In this document: positions 1 to 11,982 of the stretch, piece after piece
How the letters are laid out: each line of letters opens with the position of its first letter
Position numbering within the stretch: the stretch's first letter is position 1
DNA from: Saxidomus purpurata
Lineage: Eukaryota > Mollusca > Bivalvia > Venerida > Veneridae
Reading direction: 5' to 3'
NCBI GenBank assembly: GCA_022818135.1
Contig: JAFMSR010000002.1
Location: 49,694,801-49,758,800, forward strand
DNA: 64,000 bases
The notes under the pieces: model-generated
What the model saw: only the letters and a program-made list of their open reading frames with translations
What the model was told of the DNA's origin: nothing
Database searches by the model: none
Translations under genes and position numbers: made by a program

Positions 1-2480
1 CCAAATATAATGTACATGTATATGTCATATTTCAAGCCAATGACGTTATGTGCAAAAAAAACCATCGTACTTAGATATGCATGTATTTGTGCTTATCAGA
101 AGTGATCAACGTTTTCATCAAAACTGATTAATAGGTTTCTAATGCAGGAAACATTAGTTAGAAGCACTGCACATCATGTGTTCAGACGCTTGCCAATTTA
201 GATTCAAAAGAGATAAAATAGAAAGATAATTTTAATGATATAAAATGTATTAGTGATGGAGAATAAACGATGCATTCTACTACATTCTGCTGTATAATTT
301 GAAAATTTAGCGTATTGTGTATAAAGTCGTTTTTTTTTTCATTTTAAAGGAACGCTTTCAGTAGAACTATGGGATGAGTGAATGGTAAACTACATAAGTC
401 ATACCGAAATTCCCTTTTCTCATTTTCCCAGAAAAAAATGCGTCTTAATCTTTCAAGACAACAAACCTTGATTTACTTCAAAGTCTTGTTTGAAAAAGGT
501 ATACTAAAAGTAAATGCTAAGTAAATTCACTCTTCGAAATAAAAGACTTTCTAATGTCACAAAAACCTGGCTGTATTTTAATGATTGTCAAGTAGCTGCA
601 ACATTTAACCGTTGAAACAAGGATTTTGTCAATGTTTCATGCTTTTTTCTTTCTTTGCCTCTGCTGCATACAGCATAATTGACAATCCACCTTTAATGGT
701 TAACAAATGGAAATTTATAGACATCTCTCCATCAGTAGTCCCATTACCGCTTTGATTCATTGCTTAGATGAAACAATATAGTATTCACGTGTATCTTTGA
801 TCTGGCCATTACGTGCAATCAACATTAAATAGCGTTATACATCAATCTGAAATATCACTTTAAAAATCTCCCATTTTCCCCCAGTGATGTATGTGCACTG
901 ACGGTCGTTTTTTGCACTGCAAATTACAAAATTTATCATTTACCTTTCAGATAGCAAGTTTAAAAAATTGCCAGACGTATTTTCAACGTGTCATAGCTTT
1001 TTTCTATACATGCTTCTGCAAAATAAGTTCGTACATTTTTTATTAGAAAATTGTACCGTGTATAGCTGTTGGTTATTAATACACGATGCATCGGGTGACA
1101 AAATTGGCAGATCGCGTTTGATAGCCATCAGTATGTACAGTCAGTGATTGATGTAACAGGGGGCAAATCTGTCAATCAGTTATACCGGGCACATATACAC
1201 ACGTAATGTACGACTAGTATCATTTATAAACCGTTTTTCTGTATTTTAACAAATTATGGTAGAAATATTCGACTGGTTTGACAAGTTTTGCCCCAAAGTG
1301 AAGGAAACATTGGCCATTAATATGTTAAAAATTAGATGGATTGGCGATTTTTTAGAATATTTACATAATTTTGTCTTTTTGCTCAAAGCTGTACATAACA
1401 TTAAAAAGTTTGTTAACCTAAAATTCGAAATATGTTCGCTTCAGAATTTGGCAGATTTCCACTCCTAATGAAATGCTACTTTAGTTACAGATTTCCACTC
1501 CTAATGAAATGCTAATTTAGTTATTGCCTTGTTTTAAATTTCTATCATTACACATTGTTTTAAACCCTGCGGTCTGTAAAGGAAATTACCCATACAAAAA
1601 GGAGACATTTGGCTTCTTTGAATTATAGAAAACCTAATTTTATAAAAGCAAGATGTCTACTTTGTAATGAAAACGCACCGTGATATCACGACCCGGATTC
1701 TACCTACAAATCTGTATTTGCACATGTTGCATATGCCGACACCACTACACATGTGACACCGCACATTATACTATGTAATTAAAGTCTACTAAATAAATTA
1801 CATATGAATAACAAATATTTAAAAAAAATACAATAGCAAACATAATTTAGATACAGAAGAACAGAAGTAGAGCAAAGGTTTGTCTAGTCTCCATTTCATA
1901 TGAAACACCCGATGCAGACAGGTGAATGAAACTGTCCACTCCCTCATATGTATTTAAATTCGTGTCAAACCTTTCATGTAAAACGCTCACAATATGTGCA
2001 GACATATGGGGAAAAAATCACTGCCAAAGACTTGTTTTCATAAGATTAAAGTTTTCTTCTTTATAACGTGTTTTTGTTTCACTTGTTAGTTTCAGTCAGT
2101 ACAAACTTGTTCGATATGAAAGTATTTAGACAGACCAGCACTCAATCTGTCAATCATCATGGCTTATCAGACACCCTGCCTACAGGCAGATTGATTTATT
2201 TGATCTCATATAATGTGCCGGTGCTTTTGATCTGTAACACCGATATGTATTCAGTGTGACGTGGCCTTGAGCTTTAAGGTTACTAAACATACTTTTAGCA
2301 AATTATTTGAAAAAAAAGAAAGCCTATCGGTTTTCATGTCTAATCAGTTGGAATAGAAGCGACGTAAATTCTCGCAAACAGCCCAGGCGAATATGAGATA
2401 ATGCAAAATTTATTATCGTGTGTTTGGCCGGCTATCTATGTACAGTTTAATCTTTTCATTTCGCCCTTCAGCTAGTATAC
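1..2480. other. 5' flanking non-coding DNA
   Basis: AT-rich sequence upstream of the zinc-finger gene with no exon I can support. The open frames here (at most 70 codons) show no family resemblance and are at chance length for this composition. The one clear internal structure is a two-copy 36-bp tandem duplication at 1452-1523. Distal regulatory sequence for the downstream gene may lie here, but nothing marks it strongly. Confidence 0.5.
1452..1523. repeat. Two-copy 36-bp tandem duplication
   Basis: Two adjacent copies of a 36-bp unit beginning CAGATTTCCACTCC, at 1452-1487 and 1488-1523. They differ by a single visible base (ctactt versus ctaatt), so this looks like a recent local duplication. 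The first copy carries the stop codon of a 70-codon chance open frame. Confidence 0.9.
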
Positions 2481-2489
2481 ATTAAACAA

Positions 2490-3066
2490 CATTGACTGAC
2501 ATAAAGCAGTCAAGACGGGAAGCATATCATCATGATAGATTGAAACCATACCGAAGCCTTTGGCCTTTTGCCAAAGCAATTACAGTCTTTATTTCTCATT
2601 GGTAGAGGCGCCGGGGATCGTTATCAATCATCAAAGTCATTAATTTCTTCTGACAGCTAGGCGGAGTTCACGACTGACGGTGAACGAGTGACAGCCGATT
2701 CTGAGTTTGTATTGGTTGGAGAGGTGTATGTTTTATCAGGTTATAGATTTCATGTTCTTCATTGTAGATATTCTACGTGGATCTCACTGGGCGGTATGAG
2801 TTTGTTATACAGATAAATGAGTGTTGTTAGCTGCAGAAATGATTGACAGGCACTACTAGACTGTTGAATTCAGTGTAAGCTGAGGTGTCTCTCTGAATAG
2901 CAGGCTTGTATTAGGATAACAAGTAAAACTCAACAATATGTTTATACACATTGTCGGGACTTACACATTTACGGATATTACAAACTATTGTTCATAAAAA
3001 TTGGATTTTATTACATTGGATGTTATTAATAACTTGTTATTTACGTGTATATGAACAGTAACAATC
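2490..3066 (+). promoter_or_regulatory. Probable promoter-proximal region and 5' UTR of the NET gene
   Basis: The 580 bases before the start codon are less AT-biased and free of tandem repeats, unlike most of the window. They contain a forward ATTGG (inverted CCAAT) near 2600, TTATCAATCA at 2621-2630 (reverse strand TGATTGATAA, a PBC/HOX-type sequence), TGACAG at 2651-2656 (MEIS/TGIF type), and a second ATTGG near 2713. The transcription start cannot be placed: I see no convincing TATA box and no cap-site evidence. Assigning part of this to the 5' UTR is inference from position only. Confidence 0.35.
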
Positions 3067-5620
3067 ATGAATGAAGCAAAGAGTGAAAGCACACCGATAA
3101 ATATGTCGAGTATCTTGTCACCCAGCGTGGCACAGTACCTACATCCGGATTATCTCCAACCTCTCCCTACAACAGTAAGTTACACCATTTCGCTTTTTTT
3201 CTGAGTAAAGTTTTTGTTTTGTTTAGCAGAGAGAGGTCTTCTCTTTTTGATTTGACGTTAAAACAGAACTAAAATTGAAAAGACATTTTTAAACGGACCC
3301 ATGTAAACTGAAAGTTTATACATCCAAAATAAAATGAAAACACTTCGCATATTTGAAATGTTGAAAAAGTCTTGATTTGTCAGCTATCTGCACTTTTAAG
3401 CATTTATTTAACCATATTGTTATTGGATTCTGATACGGCAACTATTTGTTAATTATTTGAATTACAAAGATACAAAAATACGATATGAATACAACATAGC
3501 ATATGTCATTTACGTCTCCGGGATTTGACAGAAACCAGTTATATTTATTTCGCTCTTATACTTGTTTGCACCGCCCGGCTCTTTGCACCATCTAATTGTA
3601 TCTGTGGAATCGATTTCCTGCCCATTATGGCATTTACAAGCCCAGAGATTCTGCTAATTTGTAAATGAGTCCATGTTATATTGGCGATATTGAATGCTAG
3701 GCGTCAATAGCACAATCATTTGGAGTGTTCATTGATCGAACTCTGTGTGTTCTTTGTCTCTGTGTGTATGTTTCGTATCAAAGTTAATAGTGGGAACAAA
3801 TCTACAATGTTCACTGAAAAAGGCTTCAGAGAGCCAGAGACACTGTTGATTTTTTCTATCCTTTCTTAACGCACTTGATTTTTAAATTCGTTGTTTTATT
3901 AATATTTTTCAAATAACAAAATTAAATATTACAATTTTTCCCCAGAATATCTAAATTTTAATTAAGCCGTATTTTTTTTTTTACTTTTTATTGGATTCAT
4001 TAATGCCATGGATTAACACAATAATGATAACTTAAGTAACGAATCTGGAGTCCTCGCCTACATGTCCTATTATTTTCTATTCCAGTTGGACGCAAAGAAG
4101 AGTCCATTAGCCTTGCTTGCTCAGACATGTAGCAGTATTGGAAAGGATCCAAGCCCTTCTAAACCAATCATACCACCACTTGAAAAAGAGAAAAAAGACG
4201 CTGAAAAATCCTCAGATAAAAATAGTTCCGGTGATAACAGAAAAAGTCCAAGCACTGACAGTGGAAATGAATCTGGAAGAGACTCCACTAAAAAGTCAGG
4301 ATATAAGACTGTTCCTCCAAAAGAAATCCCACCATTGGTACCGATCTCAAGTTGTTCAAGTCGTAAATCTAGTCCAGCTGCAGGTAGTTCGTCTGAAAGA
4401 GTTGGCGAAACAACAACAGTAACAGCATCAGTATCCAGACCAGTAGCTTCTACTGGCTCGAACAGTTCACATAATTCAAGTAGTGCTAGGGCAACAAACA
4501 GTACATCCAGTGAAAGGGAACGAGACAATGAGCGCGAGCGAGAACGTGATAGAAGTAGAGACAGTACGTCTGAAGGCAAAGCAAGCAGGTCAAGTCCTGA
4601 TCATTTGGCGCCAACTTCTAGCAAGATTCCAGGTCCTATACACCCTGGATTAAATGGATATGGTGCCGGGTTGCCACATCCAGGCTTGTCATTATATGGA
4701 CACGCGTTTTCTCTCGATCCAGCATCCGTAAGCTCAGCGTATGCTTCGTCTCTAGCTGCGGCCCACTCGGCGGCGGGTTACAGCGGACTTAGTGCTTCAG
4801 CAGCAGCAGCACTTGCTGCACAGAATGCTGCTCTTTCAAAAACTGGATATACACCTGGACTATCTCCATATGTGTCATATGCTCGTGTTAGGACTCCTTC
4901 CGGTGCAACCACTCTTGTACCGGTTTGCAGAGACCCATACTGTACAAACTGTCAATTAACCATTCAGAACAGTCACGTAAGTTCCACGTGTACTGCTCCA
5001 GGATGCTCACAATGTGCTCATGAGAAATCCCTACAAAGTTTGAGTGCGTTAGGCATGGCAGGCGCTTCGTCGCTGTCAATGTTGCCTCAATTTTCAATGC
5101 AGAGTTCACTCCCTCAATACCATCAGGATTATCTTCTTATCCAGGATTTACATCATCTTTATACGCTCATAGTCTTCTCAGTGGTGTATCTGGACATAGT
5201 GCTGGTATGCCATATGTTTGTAACTGGGTGTCAGGTAGTGACTATTGTGGTAAACGTTACTCTACATCCGAGGAATTACTACAGCATCTTCGGACACACA
5301 CATCTAGCTCGGACGCAGCGTCATCTCTGGCAAGCTATGCGGCTCTTGGTCTGCCACCTCCACTTGGCTTGAGCGGATATCCTCACGGACCACTGCCGGC
5401 TCATGGAGGTTTGAGTCCAAATTCTCTGCGACGGGCTTATCCAACTATACCGAGTCCGTTGAGCAGTGTATTGAATGGAAGCCGGTACCATCCTTACAAG
5501 TCGCCGCTTCAAAGTGCTCCTACTGCCCTTCAGCCGGGTCAACCTCTTTCATCACTCGGACCTTATTATTCTCCGTATTCATTATATGGTCAGAGAATAG
5601 GCGCTGCGGCGGTTCCATGA
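3067..5620 (+). CDS. noc: NET-family zinc-finger transcription factor (Noc/Elbow/ZNF503/ZNF703 type), two exons, one frame break
   Basis: Exon 1 (3067-3174, 36 codons, ending YLQPLPTT) joins in phase 0 to exon 2 (4086-5620). The product is about 547 residues if one missing base near 5120 is allowed for. Visible parts: LDAKKSPLALLAQTCSSIG at 37-55 with the family SPLALLA motif; a Ser/Lys-rich stretch; an Arg/Glu/Asp-rich run near 179-195; poly-Ala near 272-285; a cysteine box (C317, C322, C325, C338, C343, C346); a single finger C415-C424-H437-H441 spaced C-x8-C-x12-H-x3-H; and a C-terminal SRYHPY plus PYSLYGQR segment. Known family members are nuclear, mostly repressive developmental regulators (appendage, eye, trachea and hindbrain patterning) that work with Groucho-type co-repressors. 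After Y381 the frame moves from 0 to 2 modulo 3, so an automated caller would split the gene and lose the finger. I chose the 3067 ATG because it opens exon 1 and gives the family-like N terminus. 'noc' is a family-level symbol; one-to-one orthology is not tested. Confidence 0.93.
3175..4085 (+). other. Phase-0 intron of the NET gene
   Basis: The donor is ACA|GTAAGT at 3175. The acceptor follows a pyrimidine-rich tract (TATTTTCTATTCCAG) ending at 4085. Exon 1 ends and exon 2 starts on codon boundaries. The intron falls between the YLQPLPTT and LDAKKSPLALLA segments. Its centre (about 3540-3750) is more complex and less AT-rich than its ends and may hold a regulatory element. Confidence 0.9.
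3540..3750. promoter_or_regulatory. Candidate intronic regulatory element
   Basis: A high-complexity stretch within an otherwise poly-T/A-rich intron. It holds TAATTG near 3594, ATCGAT near 3610, GGCATTTACAAGCCC-type sequence and ATTGATCGAAC. There are no repeats and no open frame. The call rests only on composition and homeodomain-like cores; conservation is untested. Confidence 0.25.
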
Positions 5621-6080
5621 CTAGATCCGTTCAGACACTGAAAAGAATTTGGAAAAAGGACATAAATATATCTATATACAACAGTGCTATAAAGTCTTGT
5701 CTAGACTCTAATCTCGGAAAGTTTTGTATATGCTGAAGCTGACACTAAAACTATAAAGCGACCATGTTTGAAACTTTGAGAAATGACCTAAAACCTGGCA
5801 CAATAGAAACTTGTTATAACGTCAAAACCAGATTATTGATGTATGTGTGACAGTGTGTGAAAATGTTGTTTACTAAATTTACGGCGCTTAATGTGGCGAA
5901 ATTTGCTATAAATTGGTTTCGTGTATCATTAAATTTGACAAAACACATTTACAATTTGAGATATGGCGTTTCAACCGGGCTCTGTTCTGCCTTCAGATAT
6001 CACATATAACTGAAAAACATAGACATATAAAAATGACTTACATCTTGTTTATTTACTATTTAAAATATGAAATTAATAAA
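5621..6080 (+). other. Probable 3' UTR with first canonical poly(A) signal
   Basis: AT-rich sequence directly after the TGA stop (5618-5620). The first AATAAA is at 6075-6080, about 455 bases downstream. Further AATAAA hexamers at 6663-6668 and 6735-6740 are alternative ends. Which one is used cannot be told without transcript reads. Confidence 0.45.
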
Positions 6081-9000
6081 ATTTCTGAGAAGTAATAATT
6101 TTGTTTATATGAAGAAAGAATTGCTTCTCACTCTTGCTGCATTTCATGTTATTACAAACTGTTTTCTTAATGTCATAATGATAGTTATATTACTTTTGTT
6201 GATGTGTTGATTATTTATTAAATGATTAATTGTATCATTTTGTATTTTTATTGGAATTATTTAAGGCTCTAGTGCACTCTGGGACAACAGTAATATACTG
6301 ATAACAATGTTGCCAAAAACACACAACTTTGTCATACAACATACTGAATGGCCAAATATTTCAAGATCTTAAACTAAAATTAATATATTAATTTTGTTTA
6401 AGTACCATCTGAAAACATGGTGTTTTAATTTCTGTTTCAAATATACAGACGAGGTATTTTCGTCAGTATGAAAAGTGGATTTTAGTAAAAACAAATTAAA
6501 AAAAAATAATTATAACAATAATACAATAATACCACCAGATGTCTCGATATTTATGAAGGCCTGTCGCGTGTTTGCGTTTAGTTTTTAATACTGAGGCATA
6601 TTTTGGGATGAAGTTAAATATACTAAAATGCAATTTTGATATTAATCTTGAAATTGACATGCAATAAATGAAAATTGGTTTAGTTTTTTTCAAATACAAT
6701 ATGTTGTACTATAATATTAAAAGCAACAGCTTTTAATAAATACATTCGCTGATTGAAAATGTTTAATATCGTGAGTCATGTTTTGATGAAACTATTTATA
6801 AGCAGATAAGTCTCACTGCAGTTTGAATTTCGCAATGAAGATTTATATCAAAGTCTAGCAGGTGGCTGCCATCATTGAAAAGCATACACGACTATCCCAC
6901 AGTCACAGGTGAAAACGATATAATTATTCAAGGTTTATTTATACCTCCAAGCATAATTGATAAATGGGTAATAAATCACTACATTTATAAATATTTGCCA
7001 AACGTAAATTTCAGCTACTTAGATACTTTCTCGAAATCTTTCTTTTTTTGCTTAAATGGGGGGAAACAAGTTACCAATGTGAAGCGGTAGTATTCTTTTA
7101 TAATATAGGCAAAATAATGTAGTCAGAAAGTTATTGTTGGCAAAGTATATACATATAACATTTGACTCGTGAAGCAAAGTATGATGTTGTTTACTCGAAG
7201 ACAAATTTTAAAAAATCAGATCAAGAAAATATAATTTTTGCGTTTCGGTAACATGCTGGTAAAATACTGTAGCTAGGTACAAATATATTAATATTCTTTT
7301 TAATACTTGTTTGTCTCAATCATTTCTTTTGATCTAAGTCATTAGCATATTTTTTCTCAGTGCTAGAAAGTGACTAATTTAGCTTATATCTACTAAAATA
7401 ATTTAGATAAGGGGAAAAATTATTGAAGCTGGGGTTACCAGTGACGCACTAGTTAGCATGTTCCAACAAAATGATATAAAATTATCAGGTATGTAAAGTT
7501 AATATAACGTAATGTGGTATTGTAACTTATTCCTGCTACCGATGTACAGGCAGTTTCATCATGTCAGATATTTTTCCTTTTTACTTGCATGATTAGGTTG
7601 TTACTTTAAGTTCTTGGAATTTTCACCTCCTGGGTTGCTACTTTTACATTCGTACAAATAATCGGAGATAATTTAGAAGAATTGCATCAGAGTTTATGAA
7701 AGCACATTTCTAGCTTAACGGTTATTAATTGTGTTTCATGGAAGGTAGTTAGCGACAGACATTATCATTTGTCATTCCGTATTCATGTTCTTTCAAGCTT
7801 ACACGGGGGAATTTCAAATTGTGGTGACTAACCCATGATAACTAGAAAATATTTATTAATGTCAACAGAAATTTGCTATGTATAAATTAATGTCGAAATA
7901 CTTTTTGTGGATTTATATCAAAGACAAAAACATCTAAAAGCTAATGTTTATCAAAGGTTTTTGCTCCAAGTGTCAACAGTGGCCAGGATGCTTTGACGTT
8001 CCGACGGAAAGATCGGATTTTAAAATGCACTCACCTGTCAAAACTTCAACATTTATTTACTAATAATTAAAATATGGATGTTATCCATTATATAAATATA
8101 AAGGCAAAAAACGTCTGCATAGAGTTAAATCAGATTCCTCGAAAAGTGATTGGCTCTGCTAAAATGCTCTTAAATTCAAGCGTCCAAATTACGATTGTAA
8201 CCAGGTTTGACTGTAGAGTTAAATCTAGCTCACGTCTACTCTGTTATAAGAAACTGTTATTAATTAACAAAAGCTATTGGCTGTTTCAAACCTGGAACAA
8301 TAATATTCGTCCTAGTTTAAACAGTATACATCAGAATATATGAATTTCTAAAAAAAAATACATCTGGATAATTTACGATCAGTTTGCGTGTTAGAGACCA
8401 CGGATGCTCCGAGATCATTTATATACATATCAGCGGCCATTGAGCCAGAGTATCGGATAGCTTGATCCGTGTCACAGATACTCTTCATACTGAGGTGTGT
8501 AAAACCCGTATCATACCCGTATCATACTTGTACGGTAACCTGATACTGCTTTGTAGGACATATATCACATTATCTACACAGTTTTAATTTTTCAAATGTC
8601 TTGCATCATGCATGGTTAATATAACATAAATAATTCAAAGTCCTCGAGACAGGATGATGTATGGTTATTGTGATGGCATATCTGATTTTATACGTGTACG
8701 TGAATATTTTATACTTGACTACTAGATATGATAACATTCCGATTCGGAACGCCTCTACCCCATACCATGTGCTATCATTAAACACATAAATATTGTATAC
8801 ATTTATTTCATGAACCTGCATTAATATTCTGACTTCTCTTAACATGAAAAAAACTTCTCGAATTTTATTTTCATGACAGCAATTTATACATATTTATTAT
8901 ATGATGTAATCACAGTCTTTTGGGAGCTTGTTTTAAGGCTCTCAACACAAACGATAATATTATAGAAAATGTTGTTGTTGTTACTATTGTTCTATAGGTA

Positions 9001-10200
9001 AAAGAAAAGAAAATTTGTAGATACACGAAACTTGTTAATGTAATCCTATTTAGTTACTAACAGTGTGGTGTACGTGCTCAAAATCTTAGAAATAATGTAG
9101 TGACAAAGCTCAAACAAACCCCACAGTTTTTATGTCCTGTTTACACGGATAATAATATGCTTAAAATAGTGAAAGTTTATATCAGAATGTAAAATGATCA
9201 TCTTTAACAACGGAAAGTGAAAAAAATACATATATCATAAATAAAGTCCCAGAATCACTTTGAATTGACCAATACTTATATAAATGTATTGTTCGGATAA
9301 AGATACAATCATGTTCTAAAACATGTACTCTAAAACGATATTGACATATGCCTTTCTTTCGTATTCAAGTCGTTTCTTTGCAGTTGCCAGAAAGGTTTTC
9401 TTATTTTTTTGCAAAAAAATGAAAAAAATACTGCGCTATATTTCTAACATGTGTTTATCGATTTAAAAAGCTAAGTTAGTAATGTTTTTGGTAAAAAAAT
9501 AGAGGTCATTTCCGCCAGTAAGACATCGTTCGTGTTATTGTGCTCCGGAGACTTTAAAACTACAAGCAGCTGAACCAAAGCAAAACAATATTGTCCTTCT
9601 TGTTATTCACGAAAATAAATCTTGATAAAGCTTTAGGTGCATTAATATGAGGAAAAAGGTATATGGCTCTCGAAACGTTACACGGAAGTGAAATTGTATA
9701 AAATGTACTTGAATGCAAATTCAACTTCCGGACAGTGGCTATTACAGAAAACTTATCCGCAAAAGTAAAAAATAATATTTTAGAGAGCTTTGTAAGTGAG
9801 GCTTAATGAGTTGGTCTCCTGCAAGTAAATAAATATTTGTAACAATCATGAATATTATCTCCTGTCATAAATTTTGATTATATTTGCTACTTTAGCAAAT
9901 AATAAAGTTTCGTATTTGTTATATGGGTCCTCAGGAGAAGTTTCACCTCAAGCATGCGCTTTTGCAAATGCGTGACTATTTCTGTAAATCAAATAAAAGA
10001 AGATAAAAAGATAAAACCAATCTGCGTTAGAAAACCTGACTTAGCGTCAAAATCGTTCAAGGTTTACATGTAATTTATTATGTATTCATTGAAGCCATTG
10101 GTAACCCGTATTCATCTTTTTCTAGCTTGTTGTGGAAAGTGCAGAACATGTGCATAGAGAAATATCGTCAGTTTTTACCCATTTTATTATATGAAGAAGT
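6081..10200. other. Non-coding AT-rich desert, first segment
   Basis: No exon, RNA gene or tandem array is recognisable. Open frames are at most 89 codons with no recognisable content. Poly-A and poly-T runs are frequent. Possible alternative 3' ends of the NET gene occur at its start. Confidence 0.45.
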
Positions 10201-10204
10201 GTAA

Positions 10205-10432
10205 CATCACAATATCATCACATTTATGAGACACCATCGCATGACATAAATTTATATCATCACATTTATGACACACAATCGCATGACATAAATTTATATC
10301 ATCACATTTATGACACACAATCGCATGACATAAATTTATATCATCACATTTATGACACACAATCGCATGACATAAATTTATATCATCACATTTATGAGAC
10401 ACCATCGCATGACATAAATTTATATCATCACA
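10205..10432. repeat. 42-bp minisatellite, about 5.5 copies
   Basis: The unit contains CATAAATTTATATCATCACA and TTATGACACACAATCGCATG. The central copies are nearly identical; the first and last have GAGACACC in place of GACACACA. The period is a multiple of three, so the minus strand reads through as a repeating 14-residue peptide (72 codons). I attribute that open frame to periodicity, not to coding. Confidence 0.95.
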
Positions 10433-10539
10433 TCATATTGCATCACTTATATCAGCACATTTAAGTGGCGTGTCGTATCATCACAGGTAAAATGAGTAGA
10501 GCTTTGAAAAGCCCTGATTATTTTGTAAGATCGTTTGAA

Positions 10540-11180
10540 CATGCAGAGCTTGTGCGTAGATAAATGCTGCCAAATTTCACTTCTATACGTGTATAGACAA
10601 ATGTCAAAAATTCCTTTCGTGTTTAAATGTGTAGAACATGTGCATAGACTAATGCAGTCATTTTCCCCTTCTATTTAAACACACAGAACATGTGCATCAA
10701 CAAATTTGCGATTTAACTTTTTTATTTTTACCTGCTGAACCTGTGCATTAACAAAAACCACCAGTTCCATTTTTGTTTGAACGTGCAGAACCTGTGCATA
10801 AACAAAAGCCGACATTTCCATTTTTGTTTGAACGTGCAGAACCTGTGAAGAACCTGAGCATAAACGAAAGCCGCCATTTCCATTTTTGTTTGAACGTGCA
10901 GAACCTGTGCATTAACAAAAGCCGCAATTTCCATTTTTGTTTGTACGTGCAGAACCTGTGCATTAACAAAAGCCGCCATTTCCATTTTTGTTTGTACGTA
11001 CAGAACCTGTGCATTAACAAAAGCCGCAATTTCCATTTTTGTTTGAACGTGCAGAAGCTGTGCATTAACAAAAGCCGCCATTTCCATTTTTGTTTGTACG
11101 TACAGAACCTGCCAATAAACAAAAGCCGCCATTTCCATTTTTGTTTGAACGTGAAAAACCTGCGCATATTTTTTTTCTAT
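10540..11180. repeat. 51-bp minisatellite (about 9 copies) with a degenerate leading edge
   Basis: The core array at 10723-11180 has a 51-bp unit: GAACGTGCAGAACCTGTGCA followed by TTAACAAAAGCCGCCATTTC and a CATTTTTGTTT tail. The preceding 180 bases hold decayed units (GTGTAGAACATGTGCATAGA and similar). The period is divisible by three, so the array is open in several frames on both strands (137, 139 and 158 codons). The unit aligns with the 50-bp family that follows, so the two look like branches of one satellite family. Confidence 0.93.
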
Positions 11181-11189
11181 TTTTAGAAC

Positions 11190-11545
11190 GTGCAAAGCTT
11201 GCAAGACACTTCTTTGCTACGAGTGTTTTACTGTACAGATCTTGAACACAGACAAATGCCGCCATGACACAGTGACAAATACCCCTATGTCATGCTTGTT
11301 AGAACGCATAAAGAAATGTCACCATGGCATGTTTGTAAGAACGTATAAAGTCAGTGCAATGACAAATGCCGCCATGACATGTTTGTCAGAACGTATAGGG
11401 CCAGTGTTATGACACATGACGCTATCTCATGTTTATAAAAATGCAGATCGTGCAATGGTAAATGACACAATGACATATTTGTTAGAACGTACAGAGCAAG
11501 TACAATGACAAATCCGCCTTGTCATGTTTGTAAGAACGTTACAAG
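11190..11545. repeat. Left arm of the 50-bp minisatellite, diverged copies
   Basis: About seven diverged units with the markers ATGACAAATGCCGCCATGAC, TGTTTGTTAGAACGTATA and GAGCCAGTGYAATGAC. They form a transition from the 51-bp array to the 50-bp array, which resumes at 13291 after an interruption. Confidence 0.85.
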
Positions 11546-11692
11546 ACGAATTTTGATGCAAGGCATCAAAGACGCCGCGCATGTTTTGAAGCATGGCTGG
11601 GAGATGGGCACTGGGGCAGGTTTCTATTATAAAATGTGCGTGGTTAACATCAGCGAACCCTTTTTTACTACATAAAATGATCATTACCTCTG

Positions 11693-11982
11693 TCACGGAC
11701 CTATATACACATTATGTTAATTATGTTATTTGTTTTATTCATCCTTGTAATGATATATGCAAATAAAAAGATTTTAAATGATTTTCTAGTTTCTGTTTTT
11801 TATTTTCATTCACTCATGGGAATTTTCGTAACTGGAAATGCAGATAAGTTGTTAAACTGTCAAGGAACTTGAACAAAAAATATCGCTAAAATTTATCGAA
11901 CTATTTAAATACAAAAAAAGAAAAGTAATACTTTTTTCTAATAGAGAACGGACCTATACACATGTGTATATAGGTCCGTGAT
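11693..11982. mobile_element. Candidate MITE-like element with about 20-bp terminal inverted repeats
   Basis: TCACGGACCTATATACACAT near 11693-11713 is matched in reverse complement at about 11963-11982 (ATGTGTATATAGGTCCGTGA). The right terminus is itself part of a near-palindrome (CGGACCTATACACATG then TGTATATAGGTCCG). The span is about 290 bp, non-coding and AT-rich, which is typical of small non-autonomous DNA elements. No clean target-site duplication is visible, so an inverted duplication is a fair alternative. It lies inside the larger insertion at 11571-13290. Confidence 0.4.

Noticed and set aside
4121..4579. 152-codon minus-strand open frame inside exon 2
   Set aside because: It is the complement of the Ser/Arg/Glu-rich coding stretch of the NET gene; the plus-strand frame has the family motifs.
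5207..5620. Separate 137-codon gene starting at 5207
   Set aside because: Frame 2 stays open upstream of 5207 with family-like sequence, and the finger plus C terminus belong to the same NET protein; this is the downstream half of one broken frame.
10728..11204. Repetitive protein gene (158 codons, minus strand; others in overlapping frames)
   Set aside because: The 51-bp unit is open in several frames on both strands at once, as expected from period divisibility rather than coding.
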